Notes under the pieces: model-generated
The model's input: only the letters and a program-made list of their open reading frames with translations
Databases searched by the model: none
What the model was told of the DNA's origin: nothing
DNA from: DAISJD01 sp036821645
GTDB taxonomy: Bacteria; Pseudomonadota; Alphaproteobacteria; ATCC43930; CGMCC-115725
DNA length: 13,421 nt
Assembly: GCA_036821645.1 (NCBI GenBank)
Contig: DAISJD010000088.1
Span: 1 to 13,421 of the forward strand
Reading direction: 5' to 3'
Made by a program: the position numbers and the translations under genes
Shown: positions 1 to 6,041 of the stretch, piece by piece
How the letters are laid out: each line of letters begins with the position of its first letter
Position numbering within the stretch: position 1 is the first letter of the stretch

Positions 1-542
1 GCTACCGGGGGTGCCGGTGGGGCGATTACGAAATCCCCCGCGTCCGAGCTTTCGGTGCTTTGGGCAACGGCCGACAGATCCGGCGCCGCAGCATCGGGGG
101 TGGATTGTGCAACCAGGGCGGAAAAGCTGCTGAAAAATTGTTCGGCCATCTTGCGCGCCGTGCCGTCGATCAGGCGAGAGCCGATTTGGGCCAGTTTGCC
201 GCCGACATTGGCGGAAACGGTATAGCGCAGAATCGTGCCGTCGCCATCGGCTTCGAGCGTGACTTTGGCCCCCCCCTTGGCAAAACCGGCGACCCCGCCG
301 CTGCCTTCGCCGGTGATGGTATAGCCGTGCGGCGGGTCGAGATCGCTTAAGGTGACTTTGCCGCCGAATCTGGCCTTGACCGGGCCCACTTTCGCCGTGA
401 CTTTCGCCGTGAATTCCGTGTCGGAGGTTTTTTGGATTTCTTCGCAGCCGTCGATCGACTGGCGGAGTATTTCAGGATCGTTGAGGGCGGCCCAGACCTT
501 AGCCTGTGGGGCCGCGATCCGGTATTCTCCGGACATATCCAT
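1..542 (-). CDS. coxG: CoxG-like SRPBCC family protein (carbon monoxide dehydrogenase subunit G type), partial
   Basis: Reading the minus strand from 542 gives 180 residues open to the left edge, so the C-terminus is outside the window. The first about 145 residues form a CoxG/SRPBCC fold. The start MDMSGEYRIAAPQAKVWAAL is followed by an NDPEILRQSIDGCEE segment, the glycine-rich stretch at about 78-92, and the family block VGGKLAQIGSRLIDGTARKMAEQFF at about 113-137. After residue 145 comes an Ala/Pro/Ser-rich tail, as in many CoxG proteins. The start is supported by an AAGGAGA ribosome site at 549-555, six bases before the ATG; an in-frame second ATG at 536 is less well spaced. Known of the family: CoxG proteins recruit or assist molybdenum hydroxylases of the CO dehydrogenase type, and stand-alone copies are common. 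No cox structural genes are visible here, so the partner enzyme is unknown. Codons 88-92 contain a run of eight G. Confidence 0.88.
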   Translation of the reverse strand, partial: MDMSGEYRIAAPQAKVWAALNDPEILRQSIDGCEEIQKTSDTEFTAKVTAKVGPVKARFGGKVTLSDLDPPHGYTITGEGSGGVAGFAKGGAKVTLEADGDGTILRYTVSANVGGKLAQIGSRLIDGTARKMAEQFFSSFSALVAQSTPDAAAPDLSAVAQSTESSDAGDFVIAPPAPPV

Positions 543-630
543 AAAATCTCTCCTTGGTGCCCAAGAACAATTGCGCGCGATCATGAGCGTTTCAGCAAAG
601 TGAGGCAAGGGCTTATATGATGAAAATATC

Positions 631-705
631 TCGGTTGCGGAACCTGCAACCGACACACCGATTGTCGTGCTTTGCCGACCTGTCGGTCGGTGAGAGCTAG
701 GGCTC
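631..705. promoter_or_regulatory. Cluster of three short perfect inverted repeats (operator sites or structured coxG leader)
   Basis: Three perfect inverted repeats follow each other. The first has 8-base arms TCGGTTGC at 631-638 and GCAACCGA at 646-653 around a 7-base loop. The second has arms CCGACC at 675-680 and GGTCGG at 685-690 around TGTC. The third has arms GAGC at 694-697 and GCTC at 702-705 around TAGG. If coxG is transcribed from the AT island, all three would fold in its 5' untranslated RNA, 89-163 bases before the start codon. Alternatively the first two could be dyad operators. None is followed by a T tract on either strand typical of an intrinsic terminator. Role is inferred only from symmetry. 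Confidence 0.4.
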
Positions 706-718
706 GGGAATGGTATGA

Positions 719-787
719 AATTTAAAATAAAATTAAATAAAATTTTTATTTTTTATATAAAATAAAATTCAATAAACAAATTTTGGT
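719..787. promoter_or_regulatory. Nearly GC-free AT island with direct repeat and palindrome
   Basis: About 69 bases contain only two or three G or C, inside a strongly GC-rich chromosome. A 12-base direct repeat TAAAATAAAATT occurs at 723-734 and again at 758-769. Between the copies lies a 17-base palindrome with arms AAATAAAA (735-742) and TTTTATTT (744-751). A-tracts repeated at this spacing are typical of curved DNA, promoter UP elements, or binding sites for nucleoid-associated repressors. It probably contains promoter elements for coxG, the chemoreceptor, or both, but no individual promoter is assigned. Confidence 0.45.
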
Positions 788-865
788 AATTTTCTAATAA
801 GTAAAACTGAGTACACTTAATAAATCCGCAGGGTACTGGACCTTTTATATGCGGTGCAGCAAAAT

Positions 866-870
866 GAGGA
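866..870 (+). promoter_or_regulatory. Ribosome binding site choosing the chemoreceptor start
   Basis: GAGGA lies five bases before the ATG at 876. The upstream in-frame ATGs at 849, 864 and 870 have no comparable site, so 876 is preferred over the longest possible reading. Confidence 0.55.
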
Positions 871-875
871 TGATC

Positions 876-2876
876 ATGCGGATGACATTGCGCCGCCAAA
901 TTTATGGCGGGTTCATCTTGATCGTGCTGTTGATTGCCGGTTTGGGCATCGTCGGAACCCGGCTGTCGGCGCGTCTCGATCAGAGCTTATCGCTCTATCG
1001 CATGGCGGTCTCGACCGGCGACCAAATCGAAGAAATGGATCGGGCCGCCCGCTCTGCGCGCATCGAACTTGGCCGATGGTTGAAGCAACCATCCCTTGAG
1101 GGTGCCGAGGCCGTCGACCGTACGATGACGGCACTCGACGGCATGATCCGCGATCGTCTTCAGAAAAGCAATCCCATCGACCGGCCCTTGTTCGACGATC
1201 TTTCAGGCAAAATTGCCGATTTTACCAAGAAATGGCGTGATCAACGTCAGAACGAGGCCGAAGGACAGGCCCTGTTCGTCGATGATCTCGATAAACGGGG
1301 TCCCCAACTGCTTGATGCGCTGCGCAAATTGCGCAATACGGAAATCAAAACCGGCACAAGTGTGACGCGTCTGCGCACGACACGATTGGTGGATAATTTT
1401 GAAACGGCGCTCACCTTGGTCCTGCGCCATCGGGCGACGGGCGATATGGGCCTGGTCGCCCCGGCGCGCACGGCCTTTACCGACCTTGCCCAAGCCCTCG
1501 ATGAAACCCAGGCGATCATGACCGATGCCGATGGGCAGGCGGCGGCAGGGGCGATTGCGGAAGGGCTGACGGCTTATATCGCCGCCTTCGACAAGGGGTT
1601 TGCCTTGGAACAACGGATGGTTGCCGGTCTTTCCGCCCTGGATCGGGCGGGCATCGAGCTTGGGACGGCGATGCTGGGGGCGAGTTCGGCGTATCGCCAG
1701 CACTCGAAGGCGGAGGAGGCCAGTCTTGCCGAGACGATCGTGACGGTGGGACGCGTCGAGAGCATCGGGGCGTTGGTGACGGGCCTCATGGCCCTCGTCA
1801 TGGCCCTCGTCATGGCGCGCGCCATGCTTGGGCCTTTGACCCGCATCAACACCGTGATGGCGGCGGTGGCACGGGGCGAGACGGCGCTTGCGGTCCCGGA
1901 ACAGGACCGTCCGGACGAATTGGGCACGATGGCCCGCGCCCTTGAGGTGTTTCGCGGCAATGTGGAAAAGATGACGGCGCTCGAAGCCCAGCGGGTCCGG
2001 GCGACGGCCGAGGCGGCCCAGGCCCGCAATCGCTTGGTCGCCACCTTAGTCGATCAGTTTCAGACCCAGGTGCAAGGGGTCGTGGCGGATGTCGCCAAAA
2101 CCGCACAATCGATGCAGGCCGCGGCCGGCACCCTATCTTCAGCGGCGGGTGAGACGAGCGGAAAATCCATGGCCGTATCGGCGGCGGCGGAGCAGGCGTC
2201 GAGCCATGTTCAGGCGGCAGCGGCCGTCACCGATGCGTTGGCGACGGCGGGCCGCAATATTGCCGATGCCGTCGGCCGTTCCTCGATCATGGCGGAACGG
2301 GCCGTGGCGCGCGCGCGGGCGACCGGGACGACGGTCGATCATCTGGCCAGCAATGCCGACCGGATCGGCGATGTCGTGCGGTTGATTCAGGAAATCGCAT
2401 CCCAGACCAATCTCCTGGCGCTCAATGCCACGATCGAAGCGGCGCGGGCAGGCGAGGCGGGCAAGGGGTTTGCCGTGGTTGCAAACGAGGTCAAGGGATT
2501 GGCTGCACAGACTGCGCGGGCGACGGAAGAAATCGCGGTTCAGGTCGATGAAACCCGATCGGCGACGCAAGAGGCGGTGGCTGCGATCCGGGCCATCGTC
2601 GAGATGGTTGAGGAAATTCACCAAAGCTCGGCCGAGATCCGCGGGGCCGTCGACCGTCAAGAAGCGGCCAGTGCGCAGATCGCCCGCAATGTGCAAGAGG
2701 CGGCGAGTGGAACCCGTACCGTGTCGGACAATATCACCGAAGTGACCCTTGCCGCCGGTGCGACGGGGGAGGCAGCGCAGGCCGTGCGCGGTGCGGCACA
2801 GTCGCTGACCCGGCAATCGGACTTGCTGCATCAGTCGGTCGATGGGTTTCTGTCGGATCTGCGGCGCCAAGCCTAA
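876..2876 (+). CDS. Methyl-accepting chemotaxis protein, membrane-bound with a long helical sensor domain
   Basis: A 666-residue chemoreceptor. It has a short basic N-terminus and TM1 at about 11-28. A periplasmic, apparently all-helical sensor of about 265 residues follows, then TM2 at about 297-318 and a HAMP domain at about 317-367. The cytoplasmic signalling domain runs to the end. The conserved hairpin tip that contacts CheA and CheW is visible at about 506-548 (EIASQTNLLALNATIEAARA, then GEAGKGFAVVANEVK). The sensor is longer than a simple four-helix bundle and could be a helical bimodular (HBM) domain; that is inference from length and helicity. The ligand is unknown. There is no C-terminal CheR/CheB tethering pentapeptide. 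No che genes adjoin it, so it is an orphan receptor. The start at 876 rests on its ribosome site; starting at 849 would add nine residues. It converges on the ABC permease gene with only 21 bases between the stops and no visible terminator. Confidence 0.95.
   Translation: MRMTLRRQIYGGFILIVLLIAGLGIVGTRLSARLDQSLSLYRMAVSTGDQIEEMDRAARSARIELGRWLKQPSLEGAEAVDRTMTALDGMIRDRLQKSNPIDRPLFDDLSGKIADFTKKWRDQRQNEAEGQALFVDDLDKRGPQLLDALRKLRNTEIKTGTSVTRLRTTRLVDNFETALTLVLRHRATGDMGLVAPARTAFTDLAQALDETQAIMTDADGQAAAGAIAEGLTAYIAAFDKGFALEQRMVAGLSALDRAGIELGTAMLGASSAYRQHSKAEEASLAETIVTVGRVESIGALVTGLMALVMALVMARAMLGPLTRINTVMAAVARGETALAVPEQDRPDELGTMARALEVFRGNVEKMTALEAQRVRATAEAAQARNRLVATLVDQFQTQVQGVVADVAKTAQSMQAAAGTLSSAAGETSGKSMAVSAAAEQASSHVQAAAAVTDALATAGRNIADAVGRSSIMAERAVARARATGTTVDHLASNADRIGDVVRLIQEIASQTNLLALNATIEAARAGEAGKGFAVVANEVKGLAAQTARATEEIAVQVDETRSATQEAVAAIRAIVEMVEEIHQSSAEIRGAVDRQEAASAQIARNVQEAASGTRTVSDNITEVTLAAGATGEAAQAVRGAAQSLTRQSDLLHQSVDGFLSDLRRQA
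1788..1811 (+). repeat. 12-base in-frame tandem duplication in the TM2 coding region
   Basis: ATGGCCCTCGTC occurs twice back to back and encodes MALV twice inside the second transmembrane helix of the chemoreceptor. The adjoining ATGGCGCGC continues the pattern imperfectly. Gain or loss of one unit would change the helix by four residues without shifting the frame. Confidence 0.85.
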
Positions 2877-2897
2877 AGTAGAATCCGAGATTTGACC

Positions 2898-3689
2898 TTA
2901 TTCTTGCGGTGCCCGCATGCTTTCATGCCAGGGGGCAAGGCAGAGACGGGTCAGGGCCGAAAGAACCCCATAGATCGTCATGCCCAAGAGGGCGACGAGG
3001 GTGAGGGCCGCGAACATGCGGGCGATATCGAGCCGGTAACCCGCTTCCAAAATGCGATAGGCAAGACCGGATTCCCGACCCCCGGCCCCGGCGACGAATT
3101 CCGCGACCACAGCCCCGATCAGGGCAAGTCCACCCGAAACGCGCAACCCACCCAGGAAATAAGGCAAGGCGGTCGGAATCAGCAGATGGCGCAGACGTTG
3201 CCAACGGCTGGCACGGTAGAGGGTGAAGAGATCGCCGAGCCCCCGGTCGGCGCTGGCGAGCCCCTGGCTGGTATTGGAGAGGATCGGGAAAAACGCGACG
3301 ATCCAGGCGCAAATCAACAGGGCGACCACCGTATTGTCGACCCAGATAATGATGAGCGGGGCGATGGATACGATCGGCGTGACCTGTAAAATGACGGCAT
3401 AAGGATAAAAGATCCGGGCAAGAAGGGGGAATTGGGCAAATAAAACCGCAAGCCCCGTGCCGCCTGCAATCGCAAGACCAAGGGCGAGCAGTGTGGTTTT
3501 AAGGGTAAACCACAAAGACGGCCCGAGGATCGACCAATCCGCGACGAGACGGGTGAGGATCAGGCTCGGTGCCGGGAGGATATAGGGGGGAATGGCGCGC
3601 AGGAAGACGATTTCTTCCCAAAGACTAAGCAAGAGGAGGCCCACGAGCACCGGTGCGGCATGCCCGAGCCTGGAAATGCCTTTCGTCAT
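2898..3689 (-). CDS. ABC transporter permease, NitT/TauT (SsuC/TauC) type
   Basis: A 263-residue inner-membrane protein of the binding-protein-dependent permease family. Hydrophobic segments lie at about 12-30, 61-85, 93-117, 119-138, 183-202 and 226-248, giving six predicted membrane helices. The cytoplasmic EAA-type coupling loop that docks on the ATPase is at about 152-184 (TLYRASRWQRLRHLLIP, then ALPYFLGGLRV). The start at 3689 is chosen because AAGGAGA lies six bases upstream and because it overlaps the stop of the ATPase gene as ATGA. The reading frame stays open further upstream, but that part lies inside the ATPase gene and reads as a shadow. This is the last gene of the three-gene importer operon. 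The transported compound cannot be deduced; relatives move sulfonates, taurine, nitrate, thiamine precursors or other small molecules. Confidence 0.92.
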   Translation of the reverse strand: MTKGISRLGHAAPVLVGLLLLSLWEEIVFLRAIPPYILPAPSLILTRLVADWSILGPSLWFTLKTTLLALGLAIAGGTGLAVLFAQFPLLARIFYPYAVILQVTPIVSIAPLIIIWVDNTVVALLICAWIVAFFPILSNTSQGLASADRGLGDLFTLYRASRWQRLRHLLIPTALPYFLGGLRVSGGLALIGAVVAEFVAGAGGRESGLAYRILEAGYRLDIARMFAALTLVALLGMTIYGVLSALTRLCLAPWHESMRAPQE

Positions 3690-4474
3690 GCAGCGTCTCC
3701 TTGAGCGAGGCAGGCGAGAACGCGGCGGCAATAAGCGCCATAGGCAGGATCGAGACGCCAGTCGGCCGTGCGGTGTGCCGGTCCGTCGACGGGGAGATCC
3801 AGGACGAGCCGACCGGGGCGGGGAGAGAGGACCAGCAGCCGGGTGGAGAGATAGAGACTCTCGTAAACGCTGTGGGTGACGAACAGGATGGTCATGGCAC
3901 GTTCCCGCCAAATGCGGCGCAAATCGTCATTCAGTTTGGTGCGGGTCATTTCGTCCAAGGCGGCGAACGGTTCGTCCAGCAACAGGATTTTAGGGGCTGT
4001 GACAAGGGCGCGGGCGATGGAAACGCGCATGCGCATGCCGCCCGACAACTCGCTCGGATAGGCGCGCTCGAATCCGGTGAGCCCGACCTGATCCAAGGCC
4101 GCTTGCGCCCGATCGCGGCAATCAGCGGTGGGGTGGCCGCTAAGACAGAGGGGCAGCATGACATTGTCGATGATCCGTGCCCACGGCATCAGCGTCGCGT
4201 CTTGAAACACGAATCCCAAATCCTGGGGGGCCGGAACCCGTTCCCCAGCCCAGGCGATCGTGCCGACGCTGGGTTCGCTCAATCCTGCGATCAGCCGCAA
4301 AATCGTGCTTTTGCCGCACCCAGACGGCCCCAGCAGCGAGACGAAACTGCCGGGTTCGATCGCAAAACTGACGCCATCGAGCGCCAAGGTCCCATTGGCA
4401 TAGCGTTTCGTGAGGGCCTCGACGGCAAAGAGCCGACCTGCTGTCGCCTCAGGGTTTCGCACGGGGCATCCCAT
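3686..4474 (-). CDS. ABC transporter ATP-binding protein, NitT/TauT (SsuB/TauB) type
   Basis: A 262-residue nucleotide-binding subunit powering the importer. All core motifs are present: Walker A GPSGCGKST at 49-57, the Q-loop glutamine at 91, the signature LSGGM at 143-147, Walker B ILLLDEP at 163-169, the D-loop ALDE at 172-175 and the switch histidine at 201 (VTHS). The position after the signature is methionine where relatives often have glutamine (LSGGMRMR rather than LSGGMRQR). The start is uncertain. The ATG at 4474 gives a normal length and a 26-base overlap with the upstream binding-protein gene. The ATG at 4504 or a GTG at 4462 are alternatives, and none has a good ribosome site. 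Its stop overlaps the permease start by four bases. Confidence 0.92.
   Translation of the reverse strand: MGCPVRNPEATAGRLFAVEALTKRYANGTLALDGVSFAIEPGSFVSLLGPSGCGKSTILRLIAGLSEPSVGTIAWAGERVPAPQDLGFVFQDATLMPWARIIDNVMLPLCLSGHPTADCRDRAQAALDQVGLTGFERAYPSELSGGMRMRVSIARALVTAPKILLLDEPFAALDEMTRTKLNDDLRRIWRERAMTILFVTHSVYESLYLSTRLLVLSPRPGRLVLDLPVDGPAHRTADWRLDPAYGAYCRRVLACLAQGDAA
3696..3702 (-). promoter_or_regulatory. Ribosome binding site for the ABC permease
   Basis: AAGGAGA on the minus strand, six bases before the permease ATG and inside the end of the ATPase gene. It fixes the permease start and suggests translational coupling with reinitiation at the ATGA overlap. Confidence 0.75.
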
Positions 4475-5489
4475 CCTGGGGCCGATCGGCAGGGGGCACC
4501 CCATGATTGACGAAGCGCACCGTATAGGCTTTTTTCGGATCGAGATCGGCCGGGTAGACCCCTGTACTGCGGGCGAAGGCTTCCCAGCGGGCATCGCTCA
4601 TCGCCCCCAAACCCAAGGTCAAGGCATCGCCGGACCGGACCAGTCCTTCGCGGTTGATCGCGTCGCGCGCCGCATTTAAGAGGGCATCGGTCATTTCGGG
4701 ATTGTCGCGTTTGATCAGGGCGTGGGCGGGGGTGGGATCATCCTTCAGGTAATGATCCCACCCCTCAAGCGTGGCATCGACGACGCGCTGGACCAGATCG
4801 GGCTTGTTCTGGACCATATCCGCCCGCGTCGCAATGAGGGCCGCGTAACTTTGATAACCCTGATCGGCCAAGAGGATGGTGATCGGTTTTTCACCGCTCG
4901 CCAGTTCGATGGCGTAAGGTTCGCTCGTCAGATAGCCTTGCATGACGGCGTTTTGATCGACGAGAAACGGGGCGAGATTGTAGGTATAAGGCCGGATCTG
5001 GTCGTCGGTGAAACCGTTTTGCCGTTTCAAGAATTGCCAGAAATTTTCCCGGCTGGCGGCAGAGATCAGGATCGGCAAGCCCTTGAGCGCGTCGATCGTG
5101 GCGCGTCCCGTTGCCCGGTGCGTGATCAGCACCTGGGGATCCTTTTGAAAAACGGCCGCTACCATGACGATCGGGACATTGTTCTTGACGAAATTCAGCG
5201 GCTCGAAACTGTTGGATTGAATGGAAAAATCATAGCGCCCGGCGGCCAGGAGTTGGGCTTGGTTGAGGTTCGGCCCACCCTGACGGATTTCGACGTCGAG
5301 ATGGTATTTCTTGTAAATGCCCGTGGCGAGCGCCTGATAGAGCCCGCCATGTTCGGCCTCGGCCCGCCAATCGGTGCCGATCACGACCTTGTCGTCTGCG
5401 CTGGCGGGGCTTACCGCTCCGCAAGCCAAGAACGGCACGACGGACAGCATCGAGAGAAACAAGCGGCGGCGTATCGAAGTTTGCATCAT
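4449..5489 (-). CDS. ABC transporter substrate-binding protein, NMT1/THI5-like
   Basis: A 346-residue periplasmic binding protein, first gene of the importer operon. Residues 1-31 form an export signal with a twin-arginine-like RRLFLS motif at 8-13, a hydrophobic core, and a likely cut after SPASA at 31. The mature protein has NMT1/THI5-family features: TDWRAEAEHGGLYQALATGIY near the N-terminus, a GGPNLNQAQLLAAGRYDFSI block, and FQKDPQVLITH. These features are known from binding proteins for thiamine pyrimidines, sulfonates, riboflavin and related small molecules. The cysteine-rich signature of eukaryotic THI5 is absent and no TPP riboswitch is visible, so I do not assign a substrate. Tandem ATGs at 5489 and 5486 are both possible starts. 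A possible promoter and a foldable leader lie directly upstream. Confidence 0.92.
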   Translation of the reverse strand: MMQTSIRRRLFLSMLSVVPFLACGAVSPASADDKVVIGTDWRAEAEHGGLYQALATGIYKKYHLDVEIRQGGPNLNQAQLLAAGRYDFSIQSNSFEPLNFVKNNVPIVMVAAVFQKDPQVLITHRATGRATIDALKGLPILISAASRENFWQFLKRQNGFTDDQIRPYTYNLAPFLVDQNAVMQGYLTSEPYAIELASGEKPITILLADQGYQSYAALIATRADMVQNKPDLVQRVVDATLEGWDHYLKDDPTPAHALIKRDNPEMTDALLNAARDAINREGLVRSGDALTLGLGAMSDARWEAFARSTGVYPADLDPKKAYTVRFVNHGVPPADRPQDGMPRAKP

Positions 5490-5508
5490 CCCGTTCCGAT
5501 CTGAAGGC

Positions 5509-5565
5509 GGCGATTGCCGGGGACGAACCCACGCCGCACCTTAGTGCCGATAAGCGGTGATCGCC
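5509..5565 (-). promoter_or_regulatory. Foldable 5' leader of the ABC importer operon (candidate cis-regulatory RNA)
   Basis: On the minus strand, within the 20-75 bases before the binding-protein start, a 6-base helix (plus-strand GGCGAT at 5509-5514 with ATCGCC at 5560-5565) could close a domain. Inside it are a perfect GCAC/GTGC hairpin with a 4-base loop (5536-5547), a GGG/CCC hairpin (5520-5530) and an alternative CCG/CGG hairpin (5547-5557). It does not match TPP, guanidine or other riboswitch cores that I know. The geometry resembles a multi-helix junction but could be chance in GC-rich sequence. Confidence 0.3.
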
Positions 5566-5587
5566 CTTTAGTCCCGCGCGATAGCCA

Positions 5588-5615
5588 AGGATTTCCAGAG
5601 CGATCGGAATGTCAA
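5588..5615 (-). promoter_or_regulatory. Possible promoter of the ABC importer operon
   Basis: A perfect -35 hexamer TTGACA (5615-5610 on the minus strand) is followed after 16 bases by a weak -10, AATCCT (5593-5588). Transcription would begin near 5580, leaving a leader of about 90 bases that contains the foldable element. The -10 matches only three of six consensus positions, so the call is tentative. Confidence 0.3.
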
Positions 5616-5622
5616 GATTGGA

Positions 5623-5636
5623 ACACAAAAATGTGT
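5623..5636. promoter_or_regulatory. Perfect inverted repeat, operator candidate upstream of the ABC operon
   Basis: ACACA at 5623-5627 and TGTGT at 5632-5636 flank four A residues. The dyad lies eight bases upstream of the candidate -35 of the importer operon and 12 bases before the candidate -35 of the divergent small gene. That is a natural place for a regulator acting on both. No regulator gene is nearby. Confidence 0.3.
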
Positions 5637-5647
5637 AAAAATATCCT

Positions 5648-5676
5648 TTGCAGCAATTTAATTCTCGCCTCAATAT
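5648..5676 (+). promoter_or_regulatory. Possible promoter of the small secreted protein gene
   Basis: TTGCAG (5648-5653), a 17-base spacer and CAATAT (5671-5676) form a partial sigma-70-like pair, about 60 bases before the start codon. Each hexamer matches about half of the consensus. It is offered as the best candidate only. Confidence 0.22.
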
Positions 5677-5735
5677 AGGATTAAGCGTATCAAGAACGCC
5701 TATGGGGTGTGGGTTTATCGTATTAGGATCTGAAA

Positions 5736-6041
5736 ATGCCGATCAGGTTGCTGGGTCTGATGCTGTTGTGCGCCATTGTCGTGCCCGGTTATGCGGCACA
5801 CGCTGAGGGCGAGATCGAGAATGTGAAAAAAATGGCACCGACGCAACTGAAATTGTGCGAAGCCGCCCTTTTCAAGGAACATCCCCACGCAGACATGCAA
5901 TTGATGGCCCCGACCGGAACGCGGGCAATGGATGGAAAACTGATCATCTCGTTGCCCTTCGTCGAAACTCTGTCGATGGACACGCGATTCAATCAATTCC
6001 AATGTCGGTTTGATGGTGAAAAGCTCATCGATTCTCAATAA
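5736..6041 (+). CDS. Small secreted protein of unknown function
   Basis: A 101-residue protein that I do not recognise. Residues 1-23 are a clear Sec signal peptide: PIR, then a hydrophobic core LLGLMLLCAIVV, ending in AHA before an acidic mature start. The mature chain of about 78 residues is hydrophilic and has two cysteines, at 41 and 90, which could form one disulfide in the periplasm. It has no membrane segment and no familiar enzymatic motif. An AGGA ribosome site at 5725-5728 lies seven bases before the ATG. Base composition fits the host. The gene is divergent from the ABC importer operon and stands alone, with a long AT-rich gap after it. It might be related in function to the importer through a shared regulatory region, but this is only an inference from position. 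Confidence 0.75.
   Translation: MPIRLLGLMLLCAIVVPGYAAHAEGEIENVKKMAPTQLKLCEAALFKEHPHADMQLMAPTGTRAMDGKLIISLPFVETLSMDTRFNQFQCRFDGEKLIDSQ

Larger units (their letters stand above)
543..875. other. Divergent intergenic region between coxG and the chemoreceptor gene
   Basis: This 333-base stretch carries no convincing gene. Going rightwards it holds the coxG ribosome site, a cluster of three short inverted repeats (631-705), a nearly GC-free island (719-787) with an internal direct repeat and palindrome, and then a moderately AT-rich stretch leading to the chemoreceptor start. Promoters for both divergent genes must lie here, but I found no -35/-10 pair good enough to call. Confidence 0.6.

Noticed and set aside
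60..620. Several plus-strand frames at the left edge
   Set aside because: They are shadows of coxG, which reads cleanly on the minus strand with a good ribosome site and family motifs.
2139..2870. A 243-codon minus-strand frame opposite the chemoreceptor signalling domain
   Set aside because: Codon-complement shadow of the highly conserved signalling domain, with no recognisable domain of its own.
2877..2897. A bidirectional terminator between the chemoreceptor and permease genes
   Set aside because: The 21-base gap holds only a four-base stem and no T tract.
5515..5535. A T-arm-like GGG-TTCGT-CCC hairpin suggesting a tRNA upstream of the ABC operon
   Set aside because: The loop is five bases rather than seven, and no acceptor stem or anticodon arm can be built around it.
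5490..5600. A TPP or guanidine riboswitch before the NMT1/THI5-type ABC genes
   Set aside because: The conserved core strings of these classes are absent on the minus strand; only generic hairpins remain.
5230..5673. A minus-strand frame covering the ABC operon leader and the start of the binding-protein gene
   Set aside because: It is out of frame with the clear binding protein, and its second half is a frame-shifted reading of that gene. No ribosome site or domain supports it.
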